Origin: CAXMQS01 sp964195995
GTDB lineage: Bacteria > Actinomycetota > Acidimicrobiia > Spongiisociales > JAOTWH01
Direction of reading: 5' to 3'
DNA length: 64,000 nucleotides
NCBI GenBank assembly: GCA_964195995.1
Contig: CAXMQS010000080.1
Span: forward strand, 1-64,000
Made by a program: the position numbers and the translations under genes
The notes under the pieces: generated by a model
The model's database searches: none
Seen by the model: only the letters and a program-made list of their open reading frames with translations
What the model was told of the DNA's origin: nothing
Part shown: positions 7,841 to 16,638 of the stretch, piece after piece
Layout of the letters: every line of letters begins with the position of its first letter
Numbering within the stretch: the stretch's first letter is position 1

Positions 7841-9622
7841 ATGAGCGATACGGTCATTTCACGGTTCCAGGCCAAGGCAGATCTCCACACAGACTCCCCG
7901 CTGTGGCACGATTTCAAGGACGGTGCATGGCAGACAGTGTCGTGGACGCAGGCCAGGGTCATCGTCGAGGAAATCGCCTCAGGACTGATGGCGCTTGGCG
8001 TCGAGAAGGGCGATCGAGTTGGCTTCCTCGGGGTCAACTCGTCCGACTGGGTAGCCACCGATTACGGCATTCAGCACAGCGGCGCCATCGGGGTACCCCT
8101 CTACAACACACTGGCGCCGGACCAGCTGTCCTACGTGCTGGGCCATGCCGAAGCCAGCGTTCTCATCGTCGACAGTCAGGAGCAACTCGACAAGGCCTTG
8201 GCATCCGACATCGGCGGCATCACCAAGATCATCGCTCATCACCTCGGTGACGCCGACCGTGGCAGAGTGATAGGCACCGGCGCCCTTCGCCAGATGGGTC
8301 GAGAGTGGGCGGCCAAGAACACCGGTGCCCTAACCAAGCGCATGAACTCGGTTCAGCCGGACGACCTGTTCTCCATCATCTACACCTCTGGCACCACAGG
8401 TCCCCCCAAGGGCACGATGCTGACGAACACCAACATCCTTTGGACGACGAAGTCGGCGTTCTCACGACTTGGCCTCAACGACACCGAGACCATGGTCTCG
8501 TACCTGCCGCTGAGTCATGTGTTCGAGCGCCTCACAACCACCATTACCCCGCTGACCGGAGACGGCAACGTCGAGTTCTACTTCGTGCCCGAGATCACGA
8601 TGCTCCCCGATGCACTGAAGCATGCCAGGCCCACCCTGTTCATCGCGGTGCCGAGAGTCTGGGAGAAGTTCGAGGCCCGAATCCGCGCCGAGGTCGGGGA
8701 GACTCCTGCGATCCGTCAGAAGCTGTTCAAGTTCGCGATGGACGGAGCCATTGTCAACATTGCCGCTCGCGATGGTGAGGGGAAGTCAGGCATGGGAGCC
8801 AAGGTGGGTGCGATGCTCGCCTCGAAGGTGGTCGGCAAGAAGGTGCTTGGCGAGTTGGGGCTGGACCGCTGTCGTATCGCCATCTCCGGCGCCGCTCCTC
8901 TGGCTCCAGACGTACAGCGCTTCTTCCAGGGACTCGGGCTGCCGCTCCATCAGGGCTGGGGCATGACCGAGAGCACCGCTGCGGGAACCGTGCAGAGCCC
9001 AGGTCAGCTCCATGTAGGCAGCGTCGGGCCGCCGCTCGAAGGCACCGAGGTCAAGTTGGCCGAAGACGGAGAGATCCTCTTCCGAGGACCGAACGTCTTC
9101 CGGGGTTACTACAACGAGCCAGAGCAGACAGCCGACACGCTCCAGGATGGGTGGCTCCACACTGGAGATATCGGTGTCTTCCTCGCCGACGGCAGCCTCA
9201 AGATCGTTGATCGCAAGAAGGACATCATCATCACCGCCGGAGGCAAGAACGTTGCCCCACAGGAGATCGAGTCCCGGATCAAGGCAGACGGCCTTGTCGC
9301 AGAAGCCATCATCATCGGCGACCACAAGCCCTACCTCGTCGCCCTCATCTCGCTCGACCTTGACGAAGCCAAGACCTGGCTGCACCAGGAGGGCGAGGAG
9401 GCAGGCTCCGATGAGTCCGTGTACCGCGACCCCAAGGTCCTCCGCCACATCGAGAACGTCATCGACGGCGTGAACGCCCAGTTCTCCAAGGCGGAAGGTG
9501 TCCGCAAGTGGAGCGTCGTCACGGGAGGCTTCCCTGAGGACGCGCTGACCCCGACTCTCAAGCTGAAACGGCGAGTGATCAACGAGAAGTTCGCTAACGA
9601 GATCGACGGCCTCTACCGGTAG
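7841..9622 (+). CDS. Long-chain fatty-acid-CoA ligase (AMP-forming), FadD15-like
   Basis: 593 residues. It activates fatty acids to acyl-CoA through an acyl-adenylate. The P-loop motif FSIIYTSGTTGPPKGTML lies near residue 175-190. The adenylate motif GWGMTEST follows near 375, then the hinge/ribose contacts DGWLHTGDIG and DRKKDIIITAGGKNVAPQEIE near 430-465. The C-terminal catalytic Lys is in PTLKLKRRVI. The insert VFERLTTTITPL is typical of the FadD15/long-chain group. The start is fixed by the promoter box at 7828; the preceding stretch is repeat DNA. Confidence 0.92.
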   Translation: MSDTVISRFQAKADLHTDSPLWHDFKDGAWQTVSWTQARVIVEEIASGLMALGVEKGDRVGFLGVNSSDWVATDYGIQHSGAIGVPLYNTLAPDQLSYVLGHAEASVLIVDSQEQLDKALASDIGGITKIIAHHLGDADRGRVIGTGALRQMGREWAAKNTGALTKRMNSVQPDDLFSIIYTSGTTGPPKGTMLTNTNILWTTKSAFSRLGLNDTETMVSYLPLSHVFERLTTTITPLTGDGNVEFYFVPEITMLPDALKHARPTLFIAVPRVWEKFEARIRAEVGETPAIRQKLFKFAMDGAIVNIAARDGEGKSGMGAKVGAMLASKVVGKKVLGELGLDRCRIAISGAAPLAPDVQRFFQGLGLPLHQGWGMTESTAAGTVQSPGQLHVGSVGPPLEGTEVKLAEDGEILFRGPNVFRGYYNEPEQTADTLQDGWLHTGDIGVFLADGSLKIVDRKKDIIITAGGKNVAPQEIESRIKADGLVAEAIIIGDHKPYLVALISLDLDEAKTWLHQEGEEAGSDESVYRDPKVLRHIENVIDGVNAQFSKAEGVRKWSVVTGGFPEDALTPTLKLKRRVINEKFANEIDGLYR

Positions 9623-9640
9623 CGGGCCAACCTCGGCCGG

Positions 9641-10717
9641 TTACACCTCGGCTTCGGGGACTTCCTCTGCGGTTCGTTGGGCGTGGAGAACCGAACTGGG
9701 TTCACTCGAACCATCGTCGGTTCGCATCCATACCGTTCGCTGCGGGAAGGGGATCTCGATGCCGGCCTTGTCGAAGGCAGACTTGAGGCGACCCCGGATC
9801 TCCCTGGCGGCTGCGAACTGTTCCCCAGGCTCGGTCTTGATGACCAGCCTGATGGCGACGGCCGAAGCGCCGAACTCCTGCACTCCCCAGATCTCGGGCT
9901 CCTCGATGATGGTGGCATTGACCAACGCCTCGGACCACACCTCGTCGGCTACCCCCTTGATGACATCCGCCGCCTTCCCAAGATCGGTGTCGTAAGCGAC
10001 CTCGATGTCCATGACGGCACGCGACCACAGCTGGCTCTTGTTACCGATGCGCTTGATCTCCCCATTGGGGACGAACCACACGGTTCCCTCGACATCGCGC
10101 AGACGAGTGGTACGGAGCGATACTTCCTCGACGACGCCCGTGGCGTCGCCGACGTCGATGATGTCGCCGACGCCGTACTGGTCCTCGACGAGCATGAAGA
10201 TGCCTGCGAGGAAGTCACGGACAACGGCCTGGGCACCGAACCCGATGGCGATGCCGACGATGCCGGCACCGGCGATGAACGGGCCAAGGTTTATGTCGAA
10301 TTCACCGAGGACGATGAGGAAGGCGATGGTGTAGATGATCGCCGATGCCAGGCTTCGCAGCACCGTTCCCAGGGTCTCGGTCCGCTGCCGCTTCCGACTG
10401 TTCTGCGTTGCCAGCGAATCGAGCTTGGCGGTTACCCGATCGCCGAGGGTCCGCAGGTGGCCCGACCTGACAAGATGAGCTCGCTCCGTCTCCTCGGCCT
10501 CAAGGCGTTGGGCGGCACCGCTCGTGAAGCGGTCGATAGCGCGGCGGACCAGGCGGTTGACGAGCCAGGCGATGGCAAGGATGACGAGCACCCGAATCGG
10601 CTTCTCGACGGTCCACTCGGCCGCCCTCGCCCAGAACTCTGACTCGGTCGCGTCGTATACCGATTCGCACACGAAACCCGGATGATCGCCACAAGCGTCG
10701 ACGAGCTGGAACAGCAT
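9641..10717 (-). CDS. Mechanosensitive ion channel, MscS family
   Basis: 358 residues. It has an N-terminal extracytoplasmic/membrane segment, a transmembrane helix (VLVILAIAWLVNRLV), a charged helix, and then the MscS pore region IAGAGIVGIAIGFGAQAVVRDFLAGIFMLVEDQYGVGDIIDVG (about residues 150-190). The beta domain follows with TTRLRDVEGTVWFVPNGEI. The C-terminus is an alpha/beta domain. The likely role is pressure release in hypo-osmotic shock. The start at 10717 has a TACGCT box 6 nt upstream. It converges on the acyl-CoA ligase gene. Confidence 0.92.
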   Translation of the reverse strand: MLFQLVDACGDHPGFVCESVYDATESEFWARAAEWTVEKPIRVLVILAIAWLVNRLVRRAIDRFTSGAAQRLEAEETERAHLVRSGHLRTLGDRVTAKLDSLATQNSRKRQRTETLGTVLRSLASAIIYTIAFLIVLGEFDINLGPFIAGAGIVGIAIGFGAQAVVRDFLAGIFMLVEDQYGVGDIIDVGDATGVVEEVSLRTTRLRDVEGTVWFVPNGEIKRIGNKSQLWSRAVMDIEVAYDTDLGKAADVIKGVADEVWSEALVNATIIEEPEIWGVQEFGASAVAIRLVIKTEPGEQFAAAREIRGRLKSAFDKAGIEIPFPQRTVWMRTDDGSSEPSSVLHAQRTAEEVPEAEV

Positions 10718-10723
10718 GCGCGC

Positions 10724-10729
10724 AGCGTA
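10724..10729 (-). promoter_or_regulatory. -10 box of a leaderless promoter (mscS)
   Basis: TACGCT, 6 nt before the ATG at 10717. Confidence 0.5.
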
Positions 10730-10763
10730 GGGACGGGTTGGCCTCCGGCCGCACCTTTCCGAG

Positions 10764-11987
10764 CTACTCCGTCAGCCTCGCCTGTGCTTGAGATGCCTGC
10801 ACGGATACGGCGGTGAGCGTTGCGCCCAGATAGGAACGATCCCACAGCAGGTTCCGCAACGGTTGGCCAAGCGATGGATCAAGGTCGGGGGGCGCAGTGC
10901 TCTCGGCCTTGGGTTCAGGTTCGGTCTTCGCACGCCGGCGCTTCTTCTTCGTTTGCGGGGTGGCCGGCGCTGTCGCCCCAGCGGCCTCGGCGAGCTCCTT
11001 CTCAATGAGGTAAGGCGGCACAGCCGCAACGAGGCGGCGCCCGAACGAGGAGCCGACCACCGAGACAAGGGAGGCAACGAAGTCGTCCATCACTGTCGTT
11101 GCGCCCCCGAGGTCGTCGGCGGCCAGTGCTGCCCCGATGCCCGCCATCGCGGCGCTCCACCGCTCGTCGAAGCCGACGGCACCGCCTTGCTGAAGGCGGG
11201 CCCTTCTCAGAGTCATCGAGACGGCCTGCGACACGTCGGCGATGGTCTTGGAGGCAAGAACGCGCTTGGCCTCCATCTTCTCTTCGAGGTGTCGCGCGAG
11301 CTCCTCAGTGCCGATGGGGTCCTGATGAGGCGGCGCCGCCGCCAAGGAGAACACCTTCGGTTCGGTGATGCCGTGCACCTCGAGCTGACCGATGAAATCA
11401 GCCTTCACTTCCTCGGCTGCAGAAGTCGAGAGGATGTCGGTCTTGTTGAGCACGAACAGCGCTTGATCCTGATAGGTGGCGAGCCCACCTACGTAGTCGC
11501 GGAGGAAGGTGGCATCGCGGTACTTGTCCGGGTCAACGACCCAGATGATGGCGTCAACTTCGGGGAGCAGATCCCACACCAAAGCGCGGTGAGCGGAGGC
11601 GATGCTGTCCTGATCCGGCAAGTCGATGATCGCCACATCACTGAAGCGGTCCTGGCCGAACCGCTCACTGATGCCCATGTCTTCCAGGAACGTCGTCAGC
11701 TCAAAGCTCGGGTCATTGGGCACCAGCGCCAACGCGCTATTCGTGTGCGGGCGAACCGCGCTGACCGACGCCACCTCGTCACCGGCCAAAGCATTGAGAA
11801 GGCTCGACTTCCCGGCACCGGTGCCGCCTGCCAGAGCGACGACGAGGGTATCGCCAGGGAATCCGCGCCGCTCCTCAACACGGTCCGCGATGTCCTCGAT
11901 ATCAACGAGCTCGTCGGGGTCGAGAACGTCGGCGGCGCGGAGTCGAATCAGGTCGAGCGCCGTCGCCAGCTCGGCGATGACCTTCAT
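10764..11987 (-). CDS. Dynamin-like/ribosome-binding-type GTPase, second gene of a GTPase pair
   Basis: 407 residues. The P-loop GGTGAGKS is at residues 54-61, the G3 motif DLPD at 122-125 and the G4 motif NKTD at 181-184, so this is a complete TRAFAC-class GTPase. The C-terminal half is helical with a Lys/Arg/Pro-rich linker (about 340-370) and no clear membrane helix. Its ATG overlaps the stop of the upstream GTPase by 4 bp, so the two are translationally coupled. Paired dynamin-like GTPases occur in actinobacteria (for example Streptomyces DynA/DynB), but I cannot show orthology. The partner and the membrane or nucleic-acid target are unknown. Confidence 0.8.
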   Translation of the reverse strand: MKVIAELATALDLIRLRAADVLDPDELVDIEDIADRVEERRGFPGDTLVVALAGGTGAGKSSLLNALAGDEVASVSAVRPHTNSALALVPNDPSFELTTFLEDMGISERFGQDRFSDVAIIDLPDQDSIASAHRALVWDLLPEVDAIIWVVDPDKYRDATFLRDYVGGLATYQDQALFVLNKTDILSTSAAEEVKADFIGQLEVHGITEPKVFSLAAAPPHQDPIGTEELARHLEEKMEAKRVLASKTIADVSQAVSMTLRRARLQQGGAVGFDERWSAAMAGIGAALAADDLGGATTVMDDFVASLVSVVGSSFGRRLVAAVPPYLIEKELAEAAGATAPATPQTKKKRRRAKTEPEPKAESTAPPDLDPSLGQPLRNLLWDRSYLGATLTAVSVQASQAQARLTE

Positions 11988-13477
11988 CGGGAGCCCTCCT
12001 CGAAGAGGCTCGCTTTGTCTTCGAGCAACCCAGCTAGCACCTCCAGGCGCTCGATCGGACCAACGGCCGCCCGGAAGCGGGAGGCGTCCTCCTGGAACGC
12101 CTCGCCGAGCGCGTCGAGCAGGGAGCTCCGAGCCGCCCGCACTACACCTGTGGCGCCCTGGGCTCCGTAGCGCTTCACCAGCTCCTCCGGCATGGGGGCG
12201 TTGGGGCCCTCAAGAGCCCTAGTCCGAAGGAGCCTGCCTACCCGCTTGCGAAGTGACTTGCGCATCCGGCGCCGCTTCGACCTGTCTGCGGCCAGCCGTT
12301 GCAGCTCCTCGATCCAAGCCTCGACGGCAGCGGCGGCATCTTGCTTGGCGTCCGGGGAGCTGCGCCAAAGAGCGTCCCCAGCGCCCGAGATCAGGCGCCG
12401 ACCGATGGGGTGAGCCGACCAGGCCGCCGCCGAGTCCTGAGAGCCGATACGGATGTGACGGGCGAGCATCCCTGCCATCCGGTCTGCATCCCAGTCGCCT
12501 GCGAGCTCGGCGTAGCTGCCGTGCTCGACGTCGGAGCCGATGGCGGCGATTCGAGCGTTGTACGAGCGCTCGGCGATCGCCAATAGCTCACGACCTTGGG
12601 CAGCCTCCTCGCGTGCCAGCGCGGCAATGTGCTCACCGCGCTGACCGAGATCGGCGAACAACGACCTCGCTGCAGTTGCCGTCAGTTGCTCGCGAAAGGC
12701 CGGGTTCCCGAGCTCGGACAGCTCCTTGCGCAGGCCGACGACGGAGCCAGGCGGCAGCCCGTCGGTGCTCACGTCGATGCGATGCTCGAAGACAACGAAG
12801 AGCAACGAGGGGTCGGGGTCTGGCAAGAAACCGGCGGCCGCCAGCTTGTTGGCGAAGTCCTCGACGACGGCGTGACTCGATGCTGAGTCTCGAGGAACCT
12901 TGTTGATGACGAAGAGCAACGGTATTCCCCTGCTCCGCACCACCTCGAGAAGATCCCAGGTACTGAGGTCGGCGTAGCGGGTGGCGCTCGTGACGAAGAT
13001 CGATAGGTCGGCCAGGGCCAGCAGCTCGGTGCCCTCGGTGGCGCTGAGCGGCGGGGAATCGATCAGAGTCAGGTGATCAAGGAGCGGCTCATCATCCACG
13101 ATGATCTCGGCGCTGGGTCCGACATGTTCCTCGACCTTGGCAACGAACTCCTGCCAGTAGCGGCCGGCGTGTCGCCGGTGGGCCCACACCACGAGGTCGA
13201 TCGTTGCCGGTCTGATGGCCGAGATGGCGGAGAGCCGGCGCTCGGCCAGGGAGTTGAGGAGGGTCGACTTGCCCGTCCCGGTTGGACCGGTGAGAAGGGC
13301 GACGACCGGTCCATCGCTATCGATAATCCGGGGAAGGACGAAACGCCGAATCCCCGTGGCCATCTCGGAACGCGCTCTATCACGGGCGGTCCGATCGTCG
13401 AAGGGGAGGCGGAACGAAGCGGCCTCAAGCGCATCGGCGATGCTCTCGAGGTCCTGTTGCGCGTCTGTTGCCACCAC
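11984..13477 (-). CDS. GTPase-domain protein, first gene of a GTPase pair
   Basis: 497 residues from a GTG (a second GTG follows immediately), with a purine-rich GGAGAGGGGG upstream. The P-loop GPTGTGKS is at residues 64-71, the G3-like DSPP at 140-143 and NKVP at 192-195 in the G4 position, where the usual final Asp is Pro. That change may weaken guanine specificity. The C-terminal 250 residues are helical, with basic clusters (RSKRRRMRKSLRKRVGRLLR near 410) that could contact membranes or nucleic acid. A TAGGGT box is at 13509-13514. Coupled by a 4-bp overlap to the next GTPase. Confidence 0.78.
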   Translation of the reverse strand: MVATDAQQDLESIADALEAASFRLPFDDRTARDRARSEMATGIRRFVLPRIIDSDGPVVALLTGPTGTGKSTLLNSLAERRLSAISAIRPATIDLVVWAHRRHAGRYWQEFVAKVEEHVGPSAEIIVDDEPLLDHLTLIDSPPLSATEGTELLALADLSIFVTSATRYADLSTWDLLEVVRSRGIPLLFVINKVPRDSASSHAVVEDFANKLAAAGFLPDPDPSLLFVVFEHRIDVSTDGLPPGSVVGLRKELSELGNPAFREQLTATAARSLFADLGQRGEHIAALAREEAAQGRELLAIAERSYNARIAAIGSDVEHGSYAELAGDWDADRMAGMLARHIRIGSQDSAAAWSAHPIGRRLISGAGDALWRSSPDAKQDAAAAVEAWIEELQRLAADRSKRRRMRKSLRKRVGRLLRTRALEGPNAPMPEELVKRYGAQGATGVVRAARSSLLDALGEAFQEDASRFRAAVGPIERLEVLAGLLEDKASLFEEGSR

Positions 13478-13604
13478 GAGACCCCCTCTCCAGTGTTGCT
13501 ATGGGGAGACCCTATGCCGCCGCAACTTACCGCCAATCGAGGCTCCTCAGCTACCCACGACCGAACGGATGCCCGGCGAGAGACTTCTTGTCACACCCCG
13601 CCTC

Positions 13605-13610
13605 TACGGT
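13605..13610 (+). promoter_or_regulatory. -10 box of a leaderless promoter (PD-(D/E)XK protein)
   Basis: TACGGT, 7 nt before the ATG at 13618. It supports this start over the longer open frame from 13468. Confidence 0.5.
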
Positions 13611-13617
13611 TCTCGGC

Positions 13618-14838
13618 ATGGACAACATCACTGTTTCTCACGAAACCACGGCGATCGCTGATCTGACCATCGACGAGCCGGCTCTCGCCCAACTTCTGCG
13701 TGCACACGACGAAACAGAGTGGTCGGACCTCGTCCGTAGGGCTCTGGCCGTTGGCGCCCACACATTGCTCACCGCGGGCGTTGCCATCGACCTTGGCGAT
13801 GTTGACCAGACGGTGCGCCGCGCCCTCGCCGACACGACGGCAGAGGCCGAGCGTCGGGTCACAGAACTGTTGGCCGCCGGTAGTTCCTCAATATCAAAAC
13901 AGCTCGACCCCGCCCACCGCGAGTCCCTGATGGGCAAAGCCCTCGACGACTTCCGCTCGTGGAGGGACTCGACGTTGGCGGGTCTCGACCCACAACTCGA
14001 GGGCAGCTCGGCAGCCCGGCTTATGGACGGTCTGTCAGATCAACTCCAGGCCTTCGACGAACGCCTGACTATCGCCCTCGACCCAACAGCGGATGGCTCG
14101 GGATTCAGCGCCTTGTCCACGCAGATGGAGGTGCTCTTCCGCGAGCTCTTCGCTCAGTTGGGCAGGGACCGGGGTCGTCGAGAGGAGGCATTGGTCGGCA
14201 CGGCCAAGGGGGTCGATTTCGAGGACGCCATAGAGGAGCGGCTTCGCACCATCGCGAGGTCCATGGGCGGCTGCATCGTTGAGCGGACCTCGCGTCAAGG
14301 CGGCCAGCTCGGCTCCGAGGCTTTGGTTGGCGACTTCGTGCTCATCCTGCCCTCAGGCAGGCGCGTCGTGGTCGAGGCCAAGAATCAGGCCCGGTTGGGC
14401 CTCCACGGCGCCAACGGCATCTTGGCCGAGCTGGAGCGGGCGATGGCCAATCGCACTGGCGATGTTGCGCTCTGCGTCTCGGCGGTCGACGCCTTTCCGG
14501 CCGAGGTGGGTCCCCTGGGACGCTTCGGCGACGCCGTATTGGTGGTCGACGACGGAGCCGGCCCGTTGCTCGAGGCTGCCTTGCGCTGGGCCGCAGCACT
14601 TGCCAACCACTCGAGCGACAGCGCCGGAGTCGACGCTGCAGCCGTCGGAGCAGCGATCTCCAAGATCCGTTCCAAAGCGCGCCAGCTCTCCGATGCCAAG
14701 CGGGCTCTCACCGAGATCGGGAAGTCCGTCTCCCAGGTGCAAGACAGCCTGGACGGCATGCGTCGCGAGCTCATCGACATCGTTGACGAGGTCAGCCTCG
14801 GGCTTCGTCAAACCGGCGATGGCTCCCTCGCCGCCTAG
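13618..14838 (+). CDS. Coiled-coil protein with a PD-(D/E)XK nuclease-like domain
   Basis: 406 residues and no family name I recognise. Residues 1-190 are mostly helical. At 196-260 there is a restriction-endonuclease-like core: Glu near 202 in GVDFEDAIEERL, Asp239 in VGDFVLILPSG, and Glu253-x-Lys255 in RRVVVEAKN. These are the residues expected for a PD-(D/E)XK active site. A long helical tail follows (350-400, SKARQLSDAKRALTEIGKSV...) that probably forms a coiled coil. It is divergent from the GTPase pair and overlaps the stop of the patatin gene by a few bases, tail to tail. DNA cleavage is a prediction from the motif only. Confidence 0.65.
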   Translation: MDNITVSHETTAIADLTIDEPALAQLLRAHDETEWSDLVRRALAVGAHTLLTAGVAIDLGDVDQTVRRALADTTAEAERRVTELLAAGSSSISKQLDPAHRESLMGKALDDFRSWRDSTLAGLDPQLEGSSAARLMDGLSDQLQAFDERLTIALDPTADGSGFSALSTQMEVLFRELFAQLGRDRGRREEALVGTAKGVDFEDAIEERLRTIARSMGGCIVERTSRQGGQLGSEALVGDFVLILPSGRRVVVEAKNQARLGLHGANGILAELERAMANRTGDVALCVSAVDAFPAEVGPLGRFGDAVLVVDDGAGPLLEAALRWAAALANHSSDSAGVDAAAVGAAISKIRSKARQLSDAKRALTEIGKSVSQVQDSLDGMRRELIDIVDEVSLGLRQTGDGSLAA

Positions 14839-15758
14839 CCGTCGGCCGCCTTTGGCCGGAAGTAGGACAAGACCGCCTCTTCCTCGAGCCGGTCGAAGAA
14901 CTGCACTGCGGCGTTGCGGCCTCCATCGAACAGCCTTCGCGCTTGGTGCGGGTTGATATTGAAGTCGAGCGGATCGATATCGGCCGGGATCTCGACCATG
15001 GTTGATCTGTCCATGAGGCTGCCCCGCACCGTTCCCGATGCTCTCATCCCCGCGGTAACGACTGCTCGGACCAACGACGCCGGACCCCTGATGTCCATCG
15101 GCTGCGCCAGCCAATCCCCGTCAGTGAATTTGAAGCCGAACATCGGCAGGTTGCTCCTCGCCAGCCGCAAGGGGAAGTTCGAAGTGAGGGCACCGTCCGC
15201 CATCAGTGCCACCCTGCCGGTGCGAAGGCTGCGCAGCGGGACCGGGCGGAAGAAGAACGGAACGGCCGAGCTCATGTGAACGGCCCGGGCCACGGAGAAC
15301 CTCTCACCAGCGATGCCGTACGCCGAGAGATCGTCGGGGATGACCACGCCTCGCTGGTGGGTGAGGTCGGTGGTGACAACCTTGAGAGCGTCCTTTGGCA
15401 AGTCGGAGAACCGGCGCACGCCCTTGATGCGCAACAGAGAGCGCCAGGTTCGCTCGAGGAGCCTTCCCGAGCACTGGCCCATGCCGAACACGAAGCTGAG
15501 ATGCTTGCCAACGAGCGGAACTGATGCGACGGGAACCGTGTCTGCCAGATCCGGCCACGGGACCGAAAGAACCGCCTCCGCCAGCTCGTCGCTGTCGTAT
15601 CCGGCCATGACCAGCGAAGCGATGAGGGCGCCCGACGAGGTACCGATCGCCCGCTCGAAGCGGTATCCCGATTCCATAGCTCCGGCGGCGGCGCCGGCGA
15701 GCGCGATCCCCTTGATGCCGCCACCGGCGAAGACACCGAGGATGGGACGTGGTTCCAC
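14835..15758 (-). CDS. Patatin-like phospholipase
   Basis: 307 residues from the GTG at 15758. It has a complete patatin catalytic set: oxyanion glycines GVFAGGGIKGIALAGA near the N-terminus, nucleophile Ser in GTSSG (about residue 40) and the catalytic Asp in MADGALTSNFP (about 190). It should act as a serine/aspartate acyl hydrolase on membrane lipids. There is no signal peptide. The frame is open upstream into the nuclease gene, but GTG 15758 places the oxyanion loop at the usual distance from the N-terminus; the start is uncertain. The nuclease gene 15812-16585 lies just upstream on the same strand, so the two probably form an operon. Confidence 0.82.
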   Translation of the reverse strand: MEPRPILGVFAGGGIKGIALAGAAAGAMESGYRFERAIGTSSGALIASLVMAGYDSDELAEAVLSVPWPDLADTVPVASVPLVGKHLSFVFGMGQCSGRLLERTWRSLLRIKGVRRFSDLPKDALKVVTTDLTHQRGVVIPDDLSAYGIAGERFSVARAVHMSSAVPFFFRPVPLRSLRTGRVALMADGALTSNFPLRLARSNLPMFGFKFTDGDWLAQPMDIRGPASLVRAVVTAGMRASGTVRGSLMDRSTMVEIPADIDPLDFNINPHQARRLFDGGRNAAVQFFDRLEEEAVLSYFRPKAADG

Positions 15759-15811
15759 TCTTGGTGTATCGACATCGGTTTCGGCAGCCTTGAGATACGC
15801 CGTGGTTACGG

Positions 15812-16585
15812 TCAGCCGGCGGTCTTGACGGCCGCCATGCCCTCGTTGCAGGTGCTGAGCACGGGGCAGAACCGGCACCACGGTCCCCCGTGCCGTTCGA
15901 GGTCGGATTCGGCGCTCCAGGCCGTCCGCAGCGTGTCCACCATGCGACCAACAGAGAGTGCCACCTCGCCGAGAGACGCATCGGTCACAACGGCATCCTG
16001 TCGCTCGCCCGTCTTCACCGATACCGCCTCAACCAGTGCCGGTAACTCACCCCTATCGAGGGTCCACAACAAGGCATAGAAGTCGAGCTGGTGCTTCGCG
16101 TCCTCGTAGATCCCCCCTGTCTTCCAGTCCACGAGGCGCCATCCGGCATCGTCATCGAAGACGGCGTCGATGCTGCCCTTGAGCACCACCCCCGCAGCGG
16201 GAGTGTTCTCCAGGCTCACTTCGGCGCCGGAGAAGCCCTCGAAGTGCAGTGCCTTGAATCTGTCATAGAGGACCGAGGTTTCCTCGATCACCCCCCGCAG
16301 CTGAGACGGTTTCAGGCCGAGCGACCCGACCTTCATGTTCATGCCAGAGCCGATCTCCTCTCGGCACGCCTGGTTGAAGGCTTCGCCACCCTCGATGGGT
16401 CCACTATCGAGGTGGCGAGCGAAGATGCGATGTGCCAGCTGTCCCGCGAAGCCGGGCCTCGAGTCCGGACCATATTCCCCGCGAAAGCGGGCTCCAGCCA
16501 GCTCGGGACAACGCTGGAAGGCGACGAACGATGTCGCGGAGATGTCGAGGTCGTCTCCTGCGACAACTGGTGGGAATGCGACCAC
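15812..16585 (-). CDS. PD-(D/E)XK nuclease, RecB/Cas4-like with Fe-S cysteines
   Basis: 257 residues. The nuclease core has Asp140 (GSIDAVF), Asp153-x-Lys155 (RLVDWKTG) and the RecB-type Gln166-x3-Tyr170 (QLDFYALL). Four cysteines, one at residue 26 (FQRCPELA) and three at the C-terminus (CRFCPVLSTC, residues 237, 240, 246), match the [4Fe-4S]-binding pattern of AddB/Cas4-type nucleases. No cas genes or CRISPR repeats are nearby, so this is more likely a stand-alone DNA repair exonuclease of the kind common in actinobacteria. GTG start; a TACGAT box is 6 nt upstream. Confidence 0.85.
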   Translation of the reverse strand: MVAFPPVVAGDDLDISATSFVAFQRCPELAGARFRGEYGPDSRPGFAGQLAHRIFARHLDSGPIEGGEAFNQACREEIGSGMNMKVGSLGLKPSQLRGVIEETSVLYDRFKALHFEGFSGAEVSLENTPAAGVVLKGSIDAVFDDDAGWRLVDWKTGGIYEDAKHQLDFYALLWTLDRGELPALVEAVSVKTGERQDAVVTDASLGEVALSVGRMVDTLRTAWSAESDLERHGGPWCRFCPVLSTCNEGMAAVKTAG

Positions 16586-16591
16586 CGCGGC

Positions 16592-16597
16592 ATCGTA
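16592..16597 (-). promoter_or_regulatory. -10 box of a leaderless promoter (RecB-like nuclease)
   Basis: TACGAT on the minus strand, 6 nt before the GTG at 16585. Confidence 0.5.
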
Positions 16598-16638
16598 AGA
16601 GGTCCGAGCGACTGGGTCCTACACTCCCGCATTCCATT

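Noticed and set aside
10788..12170. Long plus-strand open frame over the GTPase pair (460 codons)
   Set aside because: Antisense to two genes with intact GTPase motifs; no recognisable domain or start signal.
15812..16585. Cas4 of a CRISPR-Cas system
   Set aside because: The Fe-S nuclease pattern fits Cas4, but there are no other cas genes and no CRISPR repeat-spacer array anywhere in the window.
16432..16638. N-terminal extension of the VanW protein
   Set aside because: The open frame before 16639 is antisense to the nuclease gene start and has no signal or domain; the membrane helix follows GTG 16639 at a normal distance.
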